From Veillonella sp. AM51-8BH (GTDB taxonomy: Bacteria > Bacillota > Negativicutes > Veillonellales > Veillonellaceae): a DNA stretch of 64,000 bases. The DNA lies in contig NZ_QSDY01000001.1 of assembly GCF_003463825.1 (NCBI RefSeq), positions 1 through 64,000 on the forward strand. Reading direction: 5' to 3'. The notes beneath the pieces are model-generated. The model searched no databases. It saw only the letters and a program-made list of their open reading frames with translations, and was not told the DNA's origin. Below, one piece after another: positions 19,067 through 27,651 of the stretch; positions within the stretch are counted from its first letter, which is position 1; every line of letters begins with the position of its first letter. The position numbers and the translations under genes are program-made.

Positions 19067-19762
19067 ATGATTGTCGTGAGACACGAACGGTGGGCAATTG
19101 CCATAGTCAGCTGTATATTGGGGTTTATGGTTGTAACCCAATATAAGATGACGCAAGATAATATAGAAGAAAATATTCGCTTACAACGGGCTGGTGATTT
19201 AGCAGTACAATTGCGAGAGGCCCAGAGTGAACGGGATGCTTTATTAAAGCAAATTGAATCACTAAAAAAAACTGGCGCTAATGGCGATGGTAAAGCTGAT
19301 GAACAGCTCATGATGAAAGCGGCTTTAACAAATGTTAAAGGTCCAGGTGTTAGCGTTTTGATTGAAGATAGCTTAAAGCCTGTTCAAAGTGGTGAAAATC
19401 CCAATTTGTATGTAATTCATGATGAAGATATTCTTAGGATTGTTAATGAATTACGGGCTGGTGGGGCTGAAGCAATAGCTATTAATGATCAACGCCTTAT
19501 AGGAACGTCTGAAATACGATGTTCAGGACCAACTATTACTGTAAATGGTAAGGTCTTTGGCGCTCCTTTTACGGTAAAAGCTATTGGAGATCCAAAGACA
19601 TTAAATTCGGCGCTAACTATGCGTGGTGGTGTAGTAGATTCGCTTAAACATTGGGGTATAAAGGTAACTATAAAGCAAGAAGAGGATGTAGCGATTCCTG
19701 CTTTCACAGGTACTTTTAGAGAAGAACATATGAAGCCTAATGAGTTAGGAGGTAAAGAATGA
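19067..19762 (+). CDS. DUF881 family membrane protein (YlxW/YlxX-like)
   Basis: Function not established. The 231 residues have one N-terminal membrane segment (AIAIVSCILGFMVVTQY), a short coiled coil (LREAQSERDALLKQIESL) and the DUF881 core: KGPGVSVLIEDS, NLYVIHDEDILRIVNELRAGGAEAIAINDQRL and GPTITVNGKVFGAPFTVKAIGDP. In Bacillus and relatives such genes sit between divIB and sbp/ftsA/ftsZ, the arrangement seen here, which hints at a division-related envelope role. The ATG at 19067 is only two bases after a weak GGTAG site and a GTG at 19076 is an alternative start. It overlaps the next gene by four bases. Confidence 0.88.
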   Translation: MIVVRHERWAIAIVSCILGFMVVTQYKMTQDNIEENIRLQRAGDLAVQLREAQSERDALLKQIESLKKTGANGDGKADEQLMMKAALTNVKGPGVSVLIEDSLKPVQSGENPNLYVIHDEDILRIVNELRAGGAEAIAINDQRLIGTSEIRCSGPTITVNGKVFGAPFTVKAIGDPKTLNSALTMRGGVVDSLKHWGIKVTIKQEEDVAIPAFTGTFREEHMKPNELGGKE

Positions 19763-20103
19763 ACATCTATATCTTTGCCATCATTGGCCTAATCATAGGG
19801 GCTACCTTAGGATGGATAGCACCACTTCATATCCCTATTAGTTACTCGAACTATACATCAGTAGCTGTCCTAGCGGCATTAGATGCAGTGTTTGGCGGTA
19901 GTCGAGCGGCACTAGAAAGAACCTTTGATCTTAGCAACTTTGTAATTGGGTTCTTTTCAAATATGGTGTTAGCTGTTATTCTTGTATATGTTGGTGATTT
20001 AATAGGCATTAATCTTTACTATGTAGCCCTTATTGGTTTTGGGTTGCGTGTGTTTATTAATGTAGGCGCTATACGCAAGATAATTATGACTAAGCGGTTC
20101 TAA
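19759..20103 (+). CDS. sbp: Small basic membrane protein (Sbp, DUF1290)
   Basis: A 114-residue polytopic membrane protein with about three hydrophobic segments (IYIFAIIGLIIGATLGWIA; FVIGFFSNMVLAVILVYVG; IGINLYYVALIGFGLRVFI) and a basic C-terminus (IRKIIMTKRF). The stretch SVAVLAALDAVFGGSRAAL is characteristic of DUF1290 proteins, which lie beside DUF881 genes and ftsAZ in Firmicutes. Biochemical role unknown. AGGAGG in the end of the previous gene serves as ribosome site. Confidence 0.85.
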   Translation: MNIYIFAIIGLIIGATLGWIAPLHIPISYSNYTSVAVLAALDAVFGGSRAALERTFDLSNFVIGFFSNMVLAVILVYVGDLIGINLYYVALIGFGLRVFINVGAIRKIIMTKRF

Positions 20104-20241
20104 TAAATCACATTCTATATAGTGGAAAGTTTTTAAATTTTAGTGTAAAATAAATGTAATTGTTATAAGATAGTCAGTATATAAATCGATACATTGGGAC
20201 GTATATTGATGCAATAGATAACGATAAGAGGAGGAAGTTCA

Positions 20242-21282
20242 ATGTCTGATTTTGCAAATATTAAAGTTATCGGTGTTGGTGGTGGCGGTAATAACGCCGT
20301 TAATCGTATGGTTGATAACCAAATTAAAGGTGTTCAATTTTTAGCTGTTAATACAGAAAACCAAGTGCTTGAATTGTCCAAGGCGGATGTAACAATTCAA
20401 ATCGGTGAAAAAGTTACTAAAGGTCTTGGTGCAGGTGCTAACCCACAAATCGGTGAAGAAGCAGCTCAAGAAAGTCGTGAAGAAATCACTAAAGCACTTG
20501 AAGGTGCTGATATGGTATTCGTAACTGCTGGTATGGGCGGTGGTACTGGTACTGGTGCTGCGCCTATCGTAGCTGAATGTGCTAAAGAAGTTGGTGCATT
20601 AACAGTAGGCGTTGTAACTAAACCTTTCGCATTTGAAGGCAAACGTCGTCGTGCTGCAGCAGAAAAAGGCATTGAGTTCTTGACTCAAAAAGTTGATACA
20701 ATCATCGTTATTCCTAATGATAAATTATTACAAGTAGTAGACAAAAAATGTTCCGTATCTGATGCTTTTAGTAAAGCTGATGAAGTTCTTCGTCAAGGTA
20801 TCAAAGGTATTTCTGATTTGATTCAAATTCCTGGTTTAATCAACCTTGACTTTGCAGACGTTAAAACTATCATGACTAATCAAGGCGAAGCATTGATGGG
20901 GATTGGTGAAGGTACAGGTGAAAACCGTGCTGCAGACGCTGCTAAAATGGCAATTAATAGCCCATTGTTGGAAACTTCCATTGATGGTGCAAAAGGTATC
21001 TTGCTTAACATTTCTGGTAGCTCCGATTTGGGTATTTTTGAAGTGAATGAAGCAGCTCAAATTATTTCTGATGCAGCAGATCCTGATGCAAATATCATAT
21101 TCGGTTCTGTTATCGATGAAAGCTTAGGCGATAAAGTTCAAGTTACGGTTGTAGCAACTGGTTTTGGCAATAACGCTAAAAGCGTACCAGAATTCGGTAA
21201 AACAACTACAACATCTCGTCCAGCATCCACTACAACAACAAACAGCGGTATCCCTGATATCCCTGTATTCATGAAACGCTAA
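20242..21282 (+). CDS. ftsZ: Cell division GTPase FtsZ
   Basis: Tubulin homologue that forms the cytokinetic ring. The 346-residue protein has [15 protein letters not shown], the tubulin signature [13 protein letters not shown] (near 103-115), the catalytic T7 loop [11 protein letters not shown] and the GTPase core through about 315. A short Thr/Ser linker leads to the conserved tail [10 protein letters not shown], which in other bacteria binds FtsA, ZipA or SepF. GAGGAGG precedes ATG 20242. The 138-base gap upstream is AT-rich without a clear promoter that I can defend. ftsA, normally directly upstream, is missing, so another tether is likely used. Confidence 0.97.
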   Translation: MSDFANIKVIGVGGGGNNAVNRMVDNQIKGVQFLAVNTENQVLELSKADVTIQIGEKVTKGLGAGANPQIGEEAAQESREEITKALEGADMVFVTAGMGGGTGTGAAPIVAECAKEVGALTVGVVTKPFAFEGKRRRAAAEKGIEFLTQKVDTIIVIPNDKLLQVVDKKCSVSDAFSKADEVLRQGIKGISDLIQIPGLINLDFADVKTIMTNQGEALMGIGEGTGENRAADAAKMAINSPLLETSIDGAKGILLNISGSSDLGIFEVNEAAQIISDAADPDANIIFGSVIDESLGDKVQVTVVATGFGNNAKSVPEFGKTTTTSRPASTTTTNSGIPDIPVFMKR

Positions 21283-21330
21283 TTTATAGAGTGTATAATT
21301 AAAACATTCGTAAATAAGTAACTTAGTAAG

Positions 21331-21348
21331 ACATATCTTGAGATATGT
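21331..21348 (+). other. Palindrome in the leader of the outer-membrane protein gene
   Basis: ACATATCT-TGAG-ATATGT forms a short hairpin about 7 bases upstream of the AGGAGG ribosome site. A TATAAT at 21294-21299 may be the -10 of this gene, with no clear -35. The hairpin could influence mRNA stability, as in other highly expressed OMP leaders. Confidence 0.35.
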
Positions 21349-21363
21349 GTATAGGAGGTACAA

Positions 21364-21933
21364 ATGAAGAAATTAGTATTATTAACTCTAGCAGCTACAG
21401 TTGTGGCAGGTAGCGCATTCGCAGCAGCACCTGTAACAAAAATTAGCGATGGTTCCACTAAAGTACAAGCTGATTATGCATTTAAACAACATGTATCTAA
21501 AGGTGGCGGCAATAGCAACGATGGTTTCGGTGTTTCTTTGCAACACGATCTTTCCGATAAAACAGCTGTACAATATTCCTATGATAAATTGAATGCAAAA
21601 AATGGCGACATTAAAGATCATCAATTAGCATTGGTATATAAAGTGCATCCAAACGTAAACGTATATGGTGCTGGTACTGCAATTCGTACAAATGATACTG
21701 AATTAGGTTTCCAAGCAGGTGTTATTGGCCATGTACCATTGACAGAAAAAGTTAACGGCTTTGCTAAAGCTGGTTGGGGTAATGATATTAAGCAAACTTA
21801 CCAAGTAGGTGCTCAATATGAAGTTCGCCCTGATGTAGACTTGAACGTATACTATGGCTATGATAAATATAGCGTAAACAACAACGATAAAACTGCAAAA
21901 GGTTTACACGCTGGTGTAGGCTACTCCTTCTAA
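21364..21933 (+). CDS. Small outer-membrane beta-barrel protein
   Basis: 189 residues with a clear signal peptide (MKKLVLLTLAATVVAGSAFA, cleavage near 20-21) and alternating amphipathic strands typical of an 8- to 10-stranded barrel (FGVSLQHDL, TAVQYSYDKL, HQLALVYKV, YQVGAQYEV, DLNVYYGYDKY). It ends in Phe (HAGVGYSF), the BAM-recognised terminal signature. The specific function is not recognisable; it resembles short porin or OmpW/OmpA-barrel type proteins. AGGAGG precedes ATG 21364, and the gene has its own terminator, so it is probably a single-gene unit unrelated to ftsZ. Confidence 0.85.
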   Translation: MKKLVLLTLAATVVAGSAFAAAPVTKISDGSTKVQADYAFKQHVSKGGGNSNDGFGVSLQHDLSDKTAVQYSYDKLNAKNGDIKDHQLALVYKVHPNVNVYGAGTAIRTNDTELGFQAGVIGHVPLTEKVNGFAKAGWGNDIKQTYQVGAQYEVRPDVDLNVYYGYDKYSVNNNDKTAKGLHAGVGYSF

Positions 21934-21941
21934 GGATAACT

Positions 21942-21970
21942 AAAGACCACTCTAATGAGTGGTCTTTTTT
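21942..21970 (+). terminator. Rho-independent terminator of the OMP gene
   Basis: AAAGACCACTC, loop TAAT, GAGTGGTCTTT and a further U-run. The 220 bases downstream to the aminotransferase are AT-rich; TATAAT at 22127-22132 is a possible -10, with nothing else recognised. Confidence 0.93.
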
Positions 21971-22192
21971 TGTACGTTTATAAAAATAGATATCTGTAGG
22001 GATGTTATTTATAAATTTATTTTGTATAGGATATTGTATATATCTATATACCTTAATTTTATAATAAATCAGCTTATAATCAGTATTATTTCTTATGTAT
22101 ACAATATATTTTCTAAATACTCATTGTATAATTAAATAAGTTTAGGTATGATAAATATGTAATAATTCATTTTAGATAGGATGGTGTAAGTT

Positions 22193-23440
22193 ATGACAAG
22201 TGTTGCTGCAAAGCATGCAAAAGGGAAAAAACTTAAAGATGTAATCTTTGTAACTGCTGGCCAAGCCCAAGCTGATGCTAAAGAAAATGGTCGTGAGAAC
22301 GTTGTTAACGGTACATTAGGTGCGATTCATGATGAAGATGGTAAATTAGTATTCCTTAAAACCGTTAAAGATGAATATTTAAGCCTTCCTGACTCTGAAC
22401 ATATTGGCTATGCACCAATCGCAGGTGTACCCGAGTTCCTTGCTGCTGCAGAGAAAGAATGCTTTGGACAATCTCGTCCAGAAGGTCATATCCGTAGTAT
22501 TGCTACTGCAGGTGGTACTGGCGGTATTCATCACTTAGTTCATAACTACACAGAACCTGGTGATGAAGTGTTGACTGCTGATTGGTACTGGGGTGCCTAT
22601 CGAGTAATTTGCAGTGATGTAGGTCGTACACTTGTTACGTATTCTTTATTTGATGAACATAATAACTTTAACCATGAAGCGTTCCAAAATCGTGTAAATG
22701 AATTAGCTGCTAAACAAACAAATGTGGTAATTTTGTTTAATACACCTGGTAATAACCCAACAGGCTACTCAATTGAGGATAAAGACTGGGAATCCATTCT
22801 TAACTTCCTAAAAGAACTCGTTGCTATTGGTCGCAATAATGTGATCATCGGTATTGATGTGGCTTACCTTGATTATTCTGGTGAAAAAGAAGAGGTTCGT
22901 TCATTCTTTAGTAAATTTAGTCATTTACCAAAAGAAATCCTTACATGTGTTTGCTATAGCTTGTCTAAAGGCTTCACTATGTATGGTCAACGTGTAGGGG
23001 CTTTGATTGGTATTTCTGATGACGAAGAAATTGCTGATGAATTCTTAGAAATCAATAAGTCTACAAGCCGTGCTACATGGTCTAATATTTGCCGTCCAGC
23101 GATGCGCACAATGGCAAATATTGTAGCTGATCCAGCTAAGTTTAAAGCTTATGAAGATGAACGTAATTGTTATTATCAATTAATCCGCGATCGTGCAGAT
23201 ATCTTTAAACAAGAAGCAGCACAAGTTGGACTTCCAATGTTACCATACCGTGGTGGCTTCTTCATTACAATTCCTACCGACTCTGCTAATGCTATCTGTG
23301 AAGAATTGAAGAAAGAGCATATTTATGTTATTGCTTTAGCTAATGGTATTCGCGTTGCAGCATGTGGCATTCCTAAATTCCAAATGACAGGCCTTGCTGA
23401 AAAAATTTATAATGCTATGAAACGTCTTGGCAAATTATAA
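22193..23440 (+). CDS. PLP-dependent aminotransferase, class I/II
   Basis: Fold-type I transaminase of 415 residues. The PLP lysine is in CYSLSKGFTMYGQRVG; the cofactor-binding parts TAGGTGGIHHL, NTPGNNPTGYS and GIDVAYLDYSG are all present, along with the carboxylate-binding Arg near the C-terminus (NGIRVAACGIP). The features resemble aspartate or aromatic aminotransferases, but substrate cannot be fixed from sequence. It stands alone between terminators, with AGGATGG shortly before ATG 22193, so it gives no pathway context. Confidence 0.85.
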   Translation: MTSVAAKHAKGKKLKDVIFVTAGQAQADAKENGRENVVNGTLGAIHDEDGKLVFLKTVKDEYLSLPDSEHIGYAPIAGVPEFLAAAEKECFGQSRPEGHIRSIATAGGTGGIHHLVHNYTEPGDEVLTADWYWGAYRVICSDVGRTLVTYSLFDEHNNFNHEAFQNRVNELAAKQTNVVILFNTPGNNPTGYSIEDKDWESILNFLKELVAIGRNNVIIGIDVAYLDYSGEKEEVRSFFSKFSHLPKEILTCVCYSLSKGFTMYGQRVGALIGISDDEEIADEFLEINKSTSRATWSNICRPAMRTMANIVADPAKFKAYEDERNCYYQLIRDRADIFKQEAAQVGLPMLPYRGGFFITIPTDSANAICEELKKEHIYVIALANGIRVAACGIPKFQMTGLAEKIYNAMKRLGKL

Positions 23441-23461
23441 TGCATAAGTTTTACTAATATT

Positions 23462-23497
23462 AAAGTCCGCTTGATAAGTATATCAAGCGGACTTTTT
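23462..23497 (+). terminator. Rho-independent terminator of the aminotransferase gene
   Basis: A perfect 15-bp stem AAAGTCCGCTTGATA / TATCAAGCGGACTTT with loop AGTA, followed by TT. Confidence 0.95.
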
Positions 23498-23508
23498 GTG
23501 GGTAATAG

Positions 23509-23547
23509 AAAAACGTACGCATACTTGATGTATCATTTATGCGTACG
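23509..23547 (-). terminator. Rho-independent terminator of the DUF896 gene
   Basis: Read on the minus strand, CGTACGCATA pairs with TATGCGTACG around a 14-base loop and runs into TTTTT. It faces the aminotransferase terminator, closing two convergent genes. Confidence 0.85.
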
Positions 23548-23556
23548 CTTTATATA

Positions 23557-23826
23557 TTAATGAATATCTTTATGTTCTTTAATATCTTGGTCAGCTTCTT
23601 TAGCCAAATTTTCTAGAGCTTGTTTAGGAGCTGTTCGTTCACCAGTTTCAGGATCTACGAATTCAACGCGATCTAAAGTATCTGTGATTTGACCTCGAAT
23701 GAATGATAAGTAGATTTCATAAAGTTCTTTTTTTTCTGCTAATTCCTCTGGTGTGAGTTGTTGTCCAGATTTTTTCTTTGCTGCTAGTTCATTTATGCGC
23801 TTTAATGTATCGTTAATATTACTCAT
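23557..23826 (-). CDS. DUF896 family protein (YnzC-like)
   Basis: Small cytoplasmic protein of 89 residues, no established function. It begins with the family helix hairpin (RINELAAKKKSGQQLTPEEL, then AEKKELYEIYLSFIRGQI) followed by the charged VEFVDPETGERTAPKQAL stretch. On the minus strand ACAGGAGGTCAAT precedes the ATG. It is transcribed divergently from nth and is the only complete minus-strand gene in the window. The C-terminal tail beyond the usual DUF896 core (KEADQDIKEHKDIH) is hydrophilic. Confidence 0.85.
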   Translation of the reverse strand: MSNINDTLKRINELAAKKKSGQQLTPEELAEKKELYEIYLSFIRGQITDTLDRVEFVDPETGERTAPKQALENLAKEADQDIKEHKDIH

Positions 23827-23864
23827 ATTGACCTCCTGTATTCTATATTAGAATAACATAACTT

Positions 23865-23870
23865 ATTATA
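23865..23870 (-). promoter_or_regulatory. Candidate extended -10 of the DUF896 gene
   Basis: On the minus strand TGTTATAAT is an extended -10 element about 40 bases before the start codon. No consensus -35 is present. Confidence 0.4.
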
Positions 23871-23949
23871 ACATAGAACTAAATGAATACGTATGGTAAG
23901 ATATAAGTTGTACGCGTCTGTACTTTCACAAGTGAGAAAGGAGAGCTGT

Positions 23950-24585
23950 ATGCGTGTAACAAAAGCGATAAAGGCAGAGCAATTGAAATTATTGCAAGAG
24001 CATTATTTTGATGCAAAACCTGCCCTTGAGTATACAAATGAATTTGAATTATTAGTAGCCGTTGTTTTATCTGCACAATGTACGGATGAAAGGGTTAATA
24101 TTGTTACGAAACGATTGTTCCCTGAATTAAATCATCCTGCTAAAATGCTTGAAATAGGGGTTACAAAACTAGAAACTCTTATTAAAGATTGCGGTCTTTA
24201 TAAGTCTAAAGCGAAAAACTTAATTGCTACCTGTCAAATCTTGGTAGAACAATATCATGGTGAGGTACCACGTGAATTTGATCAACTGGTAGAATTACCT
24301 GGTGTTGGTCGTAAAACGGCTAACGTAGTTGTGTCCGTATTGTTCGGTACGCCTGCCATTGCAGTAGATACCCATGTATTCCGTGTAGCTAATCGATTAA
24401 AATTGGGCATTGCTAAAACGCCAGAAGAGATGGAGAAGAAGTTGCAAAAGGCTATCCCTAAAGAGGATTGGGCTGCTGCTCACCACTGGTTGATTTATCA
24501 TGGCCGTAAATTATGTAAGGCTCGTAAGCCATTATGTGAAGAATGTTTTTTAAATCATCTATGTCCTTCAGCTGGAAAGGTTTAA
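23950..24585 (+). CDS. nth: Endonuclease III (Nth)
   Basis: Base-excision repair glycosylase/AP lyase for oxidised pyrimidines. The 211 residues contain VLSAQCTDERVN, the helix-hairpin-helix ELPGVGRKTANVVV with the catalytic Lys, the catalytic Asp in AVDTHVFRVANRL and the 4Fe-4S loop C-x6-C-x2-C-x5-C (CKARKPLCEECFLNHLC). Start at ATG 23950 (MRVTKAIKAEQ) is supported by GAAAGGAGAG; an upstream in-frame ATG at 23893 lacks a ribosome site. The next gene starts one base after its stop codon. Confidence 0.95.
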   Translation: MRVTKAIKAEQLKLLQEHYFDAKPALEYTNEFELLVAVVLSAQCTDERVNIVTKRLFPELNHPAKMLEIGVTKLETLIKDCGLYKSKAKNLIATCQILVEQYHGEVPREFDQLVELPGVGRKTANVVVSVLFGTPAIAVDTHVFRVANRLKLGIAKTPEEMEKKLQKAIPKEDWAAAHHWLIYHGRKLCKARKPLCEECFLNHLCPSAGKV

Positions 24586-24586
24586 T

Positions 24587-26026
24587 ATGAAAGTAAATAA
24601 CGAAGAATTTATTGCCCTTTGTGCGACTCATGGCATTGAGGGGATTGATATTGTAAATGAGTTAATGCGTTTTAAAGTACTAGATCAATTGATTTCTAGT
24701 AATGCTAGCTCCCGTGAGTGGGGTGTAACAGCAGATGATTTATATGCGTTAGCAGAAAAATCCACAGTCGAGTCTTTTGGCCCCGTTCCATATGATTTGA
24801 ATACATTCCAAGCTCTATATGGTCCATCCTTTAGAGTTGAATTATTTGATTTCATTAGTGATACAGGTATCTTGGATGGTCTAGATGTAGGTACTATTTG
24901 GGAAACTCCTGTTCGTGAAAGTATTGAAGCTCATAGCAAAACGGGAGAACTCGTTCTTTACGCTTATGTAGAAGAATATACAGGCATGATTGAAGAGATT
25001 CTTCAATCTTATGAAGATAAAAAAGTCGTTCTTTATACGGCGTCTCCTGTGTGCTATAGCATTTTGACACGTTTATACCCAATGGCACAAATTATTAATC
25101 AATGGCCTCATCGTAGCTATTTTGACCATATCTTTACAGGTTCGGTTGGCATGTTCCAATCTTCTGAAGATATTGTGGAAGAAGTGGCAAATGGACTACA
25201 TAATCTTGTTCCAGAAGGGACTGCACAATTATTCTTACCTGCTACAATGGCACAAAACCAATTGGGCTTAAATAATATGGCATTACAATTCTTCTTGAAT
25301 CAAAAGCGTGTAGAAGCTATTCGTGAATGGACTCCATTAGGGGCTTATGAAATTGTATATGGTAAATACGATGTTAAAAAGATGCGCGTTGGCCTTCGTG
25401 AACGCGTAGGGGATGAGTGGAAAACAATTAACTATATTCCATTGCCTCATGGCGTATTTGCTCAATTACCGGTATTCACAGTATTAAATTATGGCTTGTC
25501 TTTACGCTCTATTTTGTTGCCAGGCGGTCAAACTGATGTAGCCTTAGGTCAAGATGGTATTTACTGTATCGATAGCCGTGTTTCAGAATTAGGCCGTAAT
25601 GCGCTTGTGGAAAGTGGCGCATATTTCCTTACATTTAAACGCTATGCGGATCATGTAGATGTAGATATTACTACAGAAGCACCAACAGAGGATATTTACT
25701 GGATGTTCCCTGATGCTGAATTGGCATATATGTGGTATGCATACTTCTGTAGCACTACTGGACAAACATTGATTCAAGAGATTTCTATGCTTGTTCAAAC
25801 AGATGAGTCTTTCGGCTATATGCTTAGCAGCGTGCGTCGCCGCGTATTAGATGTTAATAATGAAGCTCAATTAATTTCATCTGTACAGGCTGCTGATGAA
25901 GCCTATATCAAGGCTGTTACAGAAGCAACTACAAATTGGAAATCTACGGTAGATGAATTAGGTGCTCAAGTAATGCCTCCTACTACATCTATTGATATTG
26001 AAGACTATAGCGATTATAAAAACTAA
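24587..26026 (+). CDS. Hypothetical protein, possible degenerate methyltransferase-like fold
   Basis: Not recognised as a named family. 479 residues, soluble, acidic, no signal or membrane segment. The middle follows the order of N6-adenine DNA methyltransferases: KKVVLYTASPVCYSILTRLY, then FDHIFTGSVGMF where the catalytic NPPY would stand, GLHNLVPEGTAQLFLPATM (compare L-x-PGG-x3-VLP) and LNQKRVEAIREWTPLG (compare LLENxxLEAVIxLP). The catalytic motif is absent, so enzymatic activity is unlikely if the resemblance is real. It begins right behind nth, likely co-transcribed. The fold assignment is by eye and speculative. Confidence 0.6.
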   Translation: MKVNNEEFIALCATHGIEGIDIVNELMRFKVLDQLISSNASSREWGVTADDLYALAEKSTVESFGPVPYDLNTFQALYGPSFRVELFDFISDTGILDGLDVGTIWETPVRESIEAHSKTGELVLYAYVEEYTGMIEEILQSYEDKKVVLYTASPVCYSILTRLYPMAQIINQWPHRSYFDHIFTGSVGMFQSSEDIVEEVANGLHNLVPEGTAQLFLPATMAQNQLGLNNMALQFFLNQKRVEAIREWTPLGAYEIVYGKYDVKKMRVGLRERVGDEWKTINYIPLPHGVFAQLPVFTVLNYGLSLRSILLPGGQTDVALGQDGIYCIDSRVSELGRNALVESGAYFLTFKRYADHVDVDITTEAPTEDIYWMFPDAELAYMWYAYFCSTTGQTLIQEISMLVQTDESFGYMLSSVRRRVLDVNNEAQLISSVQAADEAYIKAVTEATTNWKSTVDELGAQVMPPTTSIDIEDYSDYKN

Positions 26027-26140
26027 TTGTAAAAGTCCGATATTTAGTTTAAAATATATCGTATCCTAAAAAATATGAACTACTAAATATAGTAGGTATG
26101 AAATATACTACACAGATGTGTAAGAAAGGAGGACTGACTC

Positions 26141-26410
26141 ATGGCAGTTATTAATTTTGAAATCTTCAAAGTTATCGGTACTTTATCTGAAGATAAAGAC
26201 GGTTGGAAAAAACAATTAACATGTACTAGCTGGGGTAAATATAATCCTAAGTTTGACCTTCGCGCTTGGGATAGCGAATATACAAGTATGAAGAAAGGTA
26301 TTACCCTTTCTTTAGAGGAGCTCATCGCATTGCGTGATATCCTTAATGAAAGTGACTTAGAGACCATTCTAGCTGAGTCTATTGAAGAAAAACAAGCATC
26401 CAAGGAATAG
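26141..26410 (+). CDS. PC4/YdbC-type ssDNA-binding protein
   Basis: An 89-residue protein matching the YdbC family of bacterial PC4-like proteins: [39 protein letters not shown] and [18 protein letters not shown], that is a beta sheet of conserved aromatic and basic residues followed by one helix. Homologues bind single-stranded DNA or RNA and are thought to assist transcription. AAAGGAGG precedes ATG 26141. The leader contains the palindrome CTACTA-AATA-TAGTAG (26080-26095), of unknown role. Confidence 0.75.
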   Translation: MAVINFEIFKVIGTLSEDKDGWKKQLTCTSWGKYNPKFDLRAWDSEYTSMKKGITLSLEELIALRDILNESDLETILAESIEEKQASKE

Positions 26411-26420
26411 TATTGGTAAC

Positions 26421-26449
26421 TTGCATTTGTACAAGTGTCATGCTATAAT
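26421..26449 (+). promoter_or_regulatory. Promoter of rpmE and following genes
   Basis: TTGCAT (26421-26426), 17 bases, TATAAT (26444-26449) with an extended-10 TGC directly before it. One of the strongest promoters in the window, 41 bases ahead of the rpmE start. Confidence 0.8.
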
Positions 26450-26489
26450 CTATAAGAATAATATTGATTGTCGGAAAGAGGTGTATAGA

Positions 26490-26687
26490 ATGAAACAAGG
26501 TATTCATCCAGACTATAAAGAAGCTACAGTAACTTGCGGTTGTGGCAACACATTCAAAACTGGCTCTGTAAAAGAAGACCTTCGTGTAGACGTTTGCTCC
26601 AAATGCCATCCGTTCTTCACTGGTCAACAACGCGCAGCTCAAGCTCGTGGTCGTATTGAACAATTTAACAAACGTTACGGCAAATAA
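26490..26687 (+). CDS. rpmE: 50S ribosomal protein L31 (zinc-binding form)
   Basis: 65 residues, start [20 protein letters not shown] at ATG 26490 after GAAAGAGGTG. The CxC and CxxC pairs (TCGCGN and [10 protein letters not shown]) are the zinc ligands of the C+ form of L31, which is replaced by a zinc-free paralogue under zinc starvation in bacteria that have one; none is visible here. rpmE followed by yqhQ-prfA-prmC matches other Firmicutes. Confidence 0.97.
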   Translation: MKQGIHPDYKEATVTCGCGNTFKTGSVKEDLRVDVCSKCHPFFTGQQRAAQARGRIEQFNKRYGK

Positions 26688-26711
26688 TTTGTCATGTAAT
26701 GTAGCATCTAT

Positions 26712-26744
26712 GGGCAGGGCTATGAGCTCTGCCTCTATTTGTTT
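26712..26744 (+). terminator. Probable terminator after rpmE
   Basis: GGCAGGGCT / AGCTCTGCC form a 9-bp stem with one G-U pair and a 3-base loop, followed by the U-rich TCTATTTGTTT. Likely partial, as the next gene starts only 16 bases further on. Confidence 0.6.
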
Positions 26745-26759
26745 ATGAGAGGAGCTCTT

Positions 26760-27649
26760 GTGAACACAGAACGTATTAAAAAGTTTGTCGGTGGACAAGC
26801 TGTGATCGAAGGTGTCATGATGAGGGGCCCTGGCGTTACAGCAACAGCTGTACGAGAACCAGCGGGAACCATTGTAGTTCAAAAAGAGCCTACAAAATCT
26901 ATTGCTGACACATATCCAATTTTGAAAAAACCATTTCTTCGGGGCTGTGTAGCTCTTTATGAATCCCTCGTAATTGGCATGAAGGCTTTGTCCTTCTCTG
27001 CTAAGCCGCTGGTGATGAAGAGGAAGAAATGTCTAATAGTGAAATTGCCATTACTATGGTTATTTCCACCATCTTTGCGATAGCTGTATTTTTGGCATTG
27101 CCTACATTTATCGTGAAATTTATTCCTGGTGTACAGGATAATCATGTTGTATTAAATCTCATTGAAGGTGTCATTCGTTTAGTTCTTTTCCTACTCTATA
27201 TTTGGGGGATTGGACTTACAAAGGATATTCAACGAGTTTTCCAATATCATGGGGCAGAGCATAAAACGATTCATACTTATGAATTAGACTTGCCTCTCAC
27301 TGTAGAAAACGTTCGCAAACAAAGTCGCTTACATCCGCGATGTGGCACAAATTTCTTACTTATCGTTATGGTTGTAAGTATCTTTGTATTTGCCTTTTTA
27401 GGGTGGCCTAATTTGTTAGAACGTATCGTAAGCCGCGTACTTCTTATGCCCGTAGTGGCAGGTATTGCGTACGAGGTTATTCGTCTTGCTGGTCGTAGTG
27501 AGCATTCCTTTGTGCAAGCTCTTATTAAACCTGGTCTTGCATTACAATACATGACCACACGTGAACCAGAAGATGATCAAATTGAAGTAGCTATACGTGC
27601 TCTTGAAGAGGTTCGCCCTCCTGAGAGTGATGCTTATGAAGAGGAATAA
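26760..27649 (+). CDS. DUF1385 membrane protein (YqhQ-like), frameshifted
   Basis: Polytopic membrane protein of the YqhQ/DUF1385 family, of uncertain function, commonly located just before prfA-prmC. Start GTG 26760 after GAGAGGAG; N-terminus [15 protein letters not shown] is the family hallmark. Near 27002 CTAAGCCGC replaces CTAAAGCCGC; restoring one A joins [20 protein letters not shown] to the rest (membrane helices, then [15 protein letters not shown] and [16 protein letters not shown]), for 296 residues. The histidine and cysteine motifs YHGAEHK and HPRCGT are intact. Without correction it would appear as two overlapping ORFs. Confidence 0.88.
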
Positions 27650-27651
27650 AC

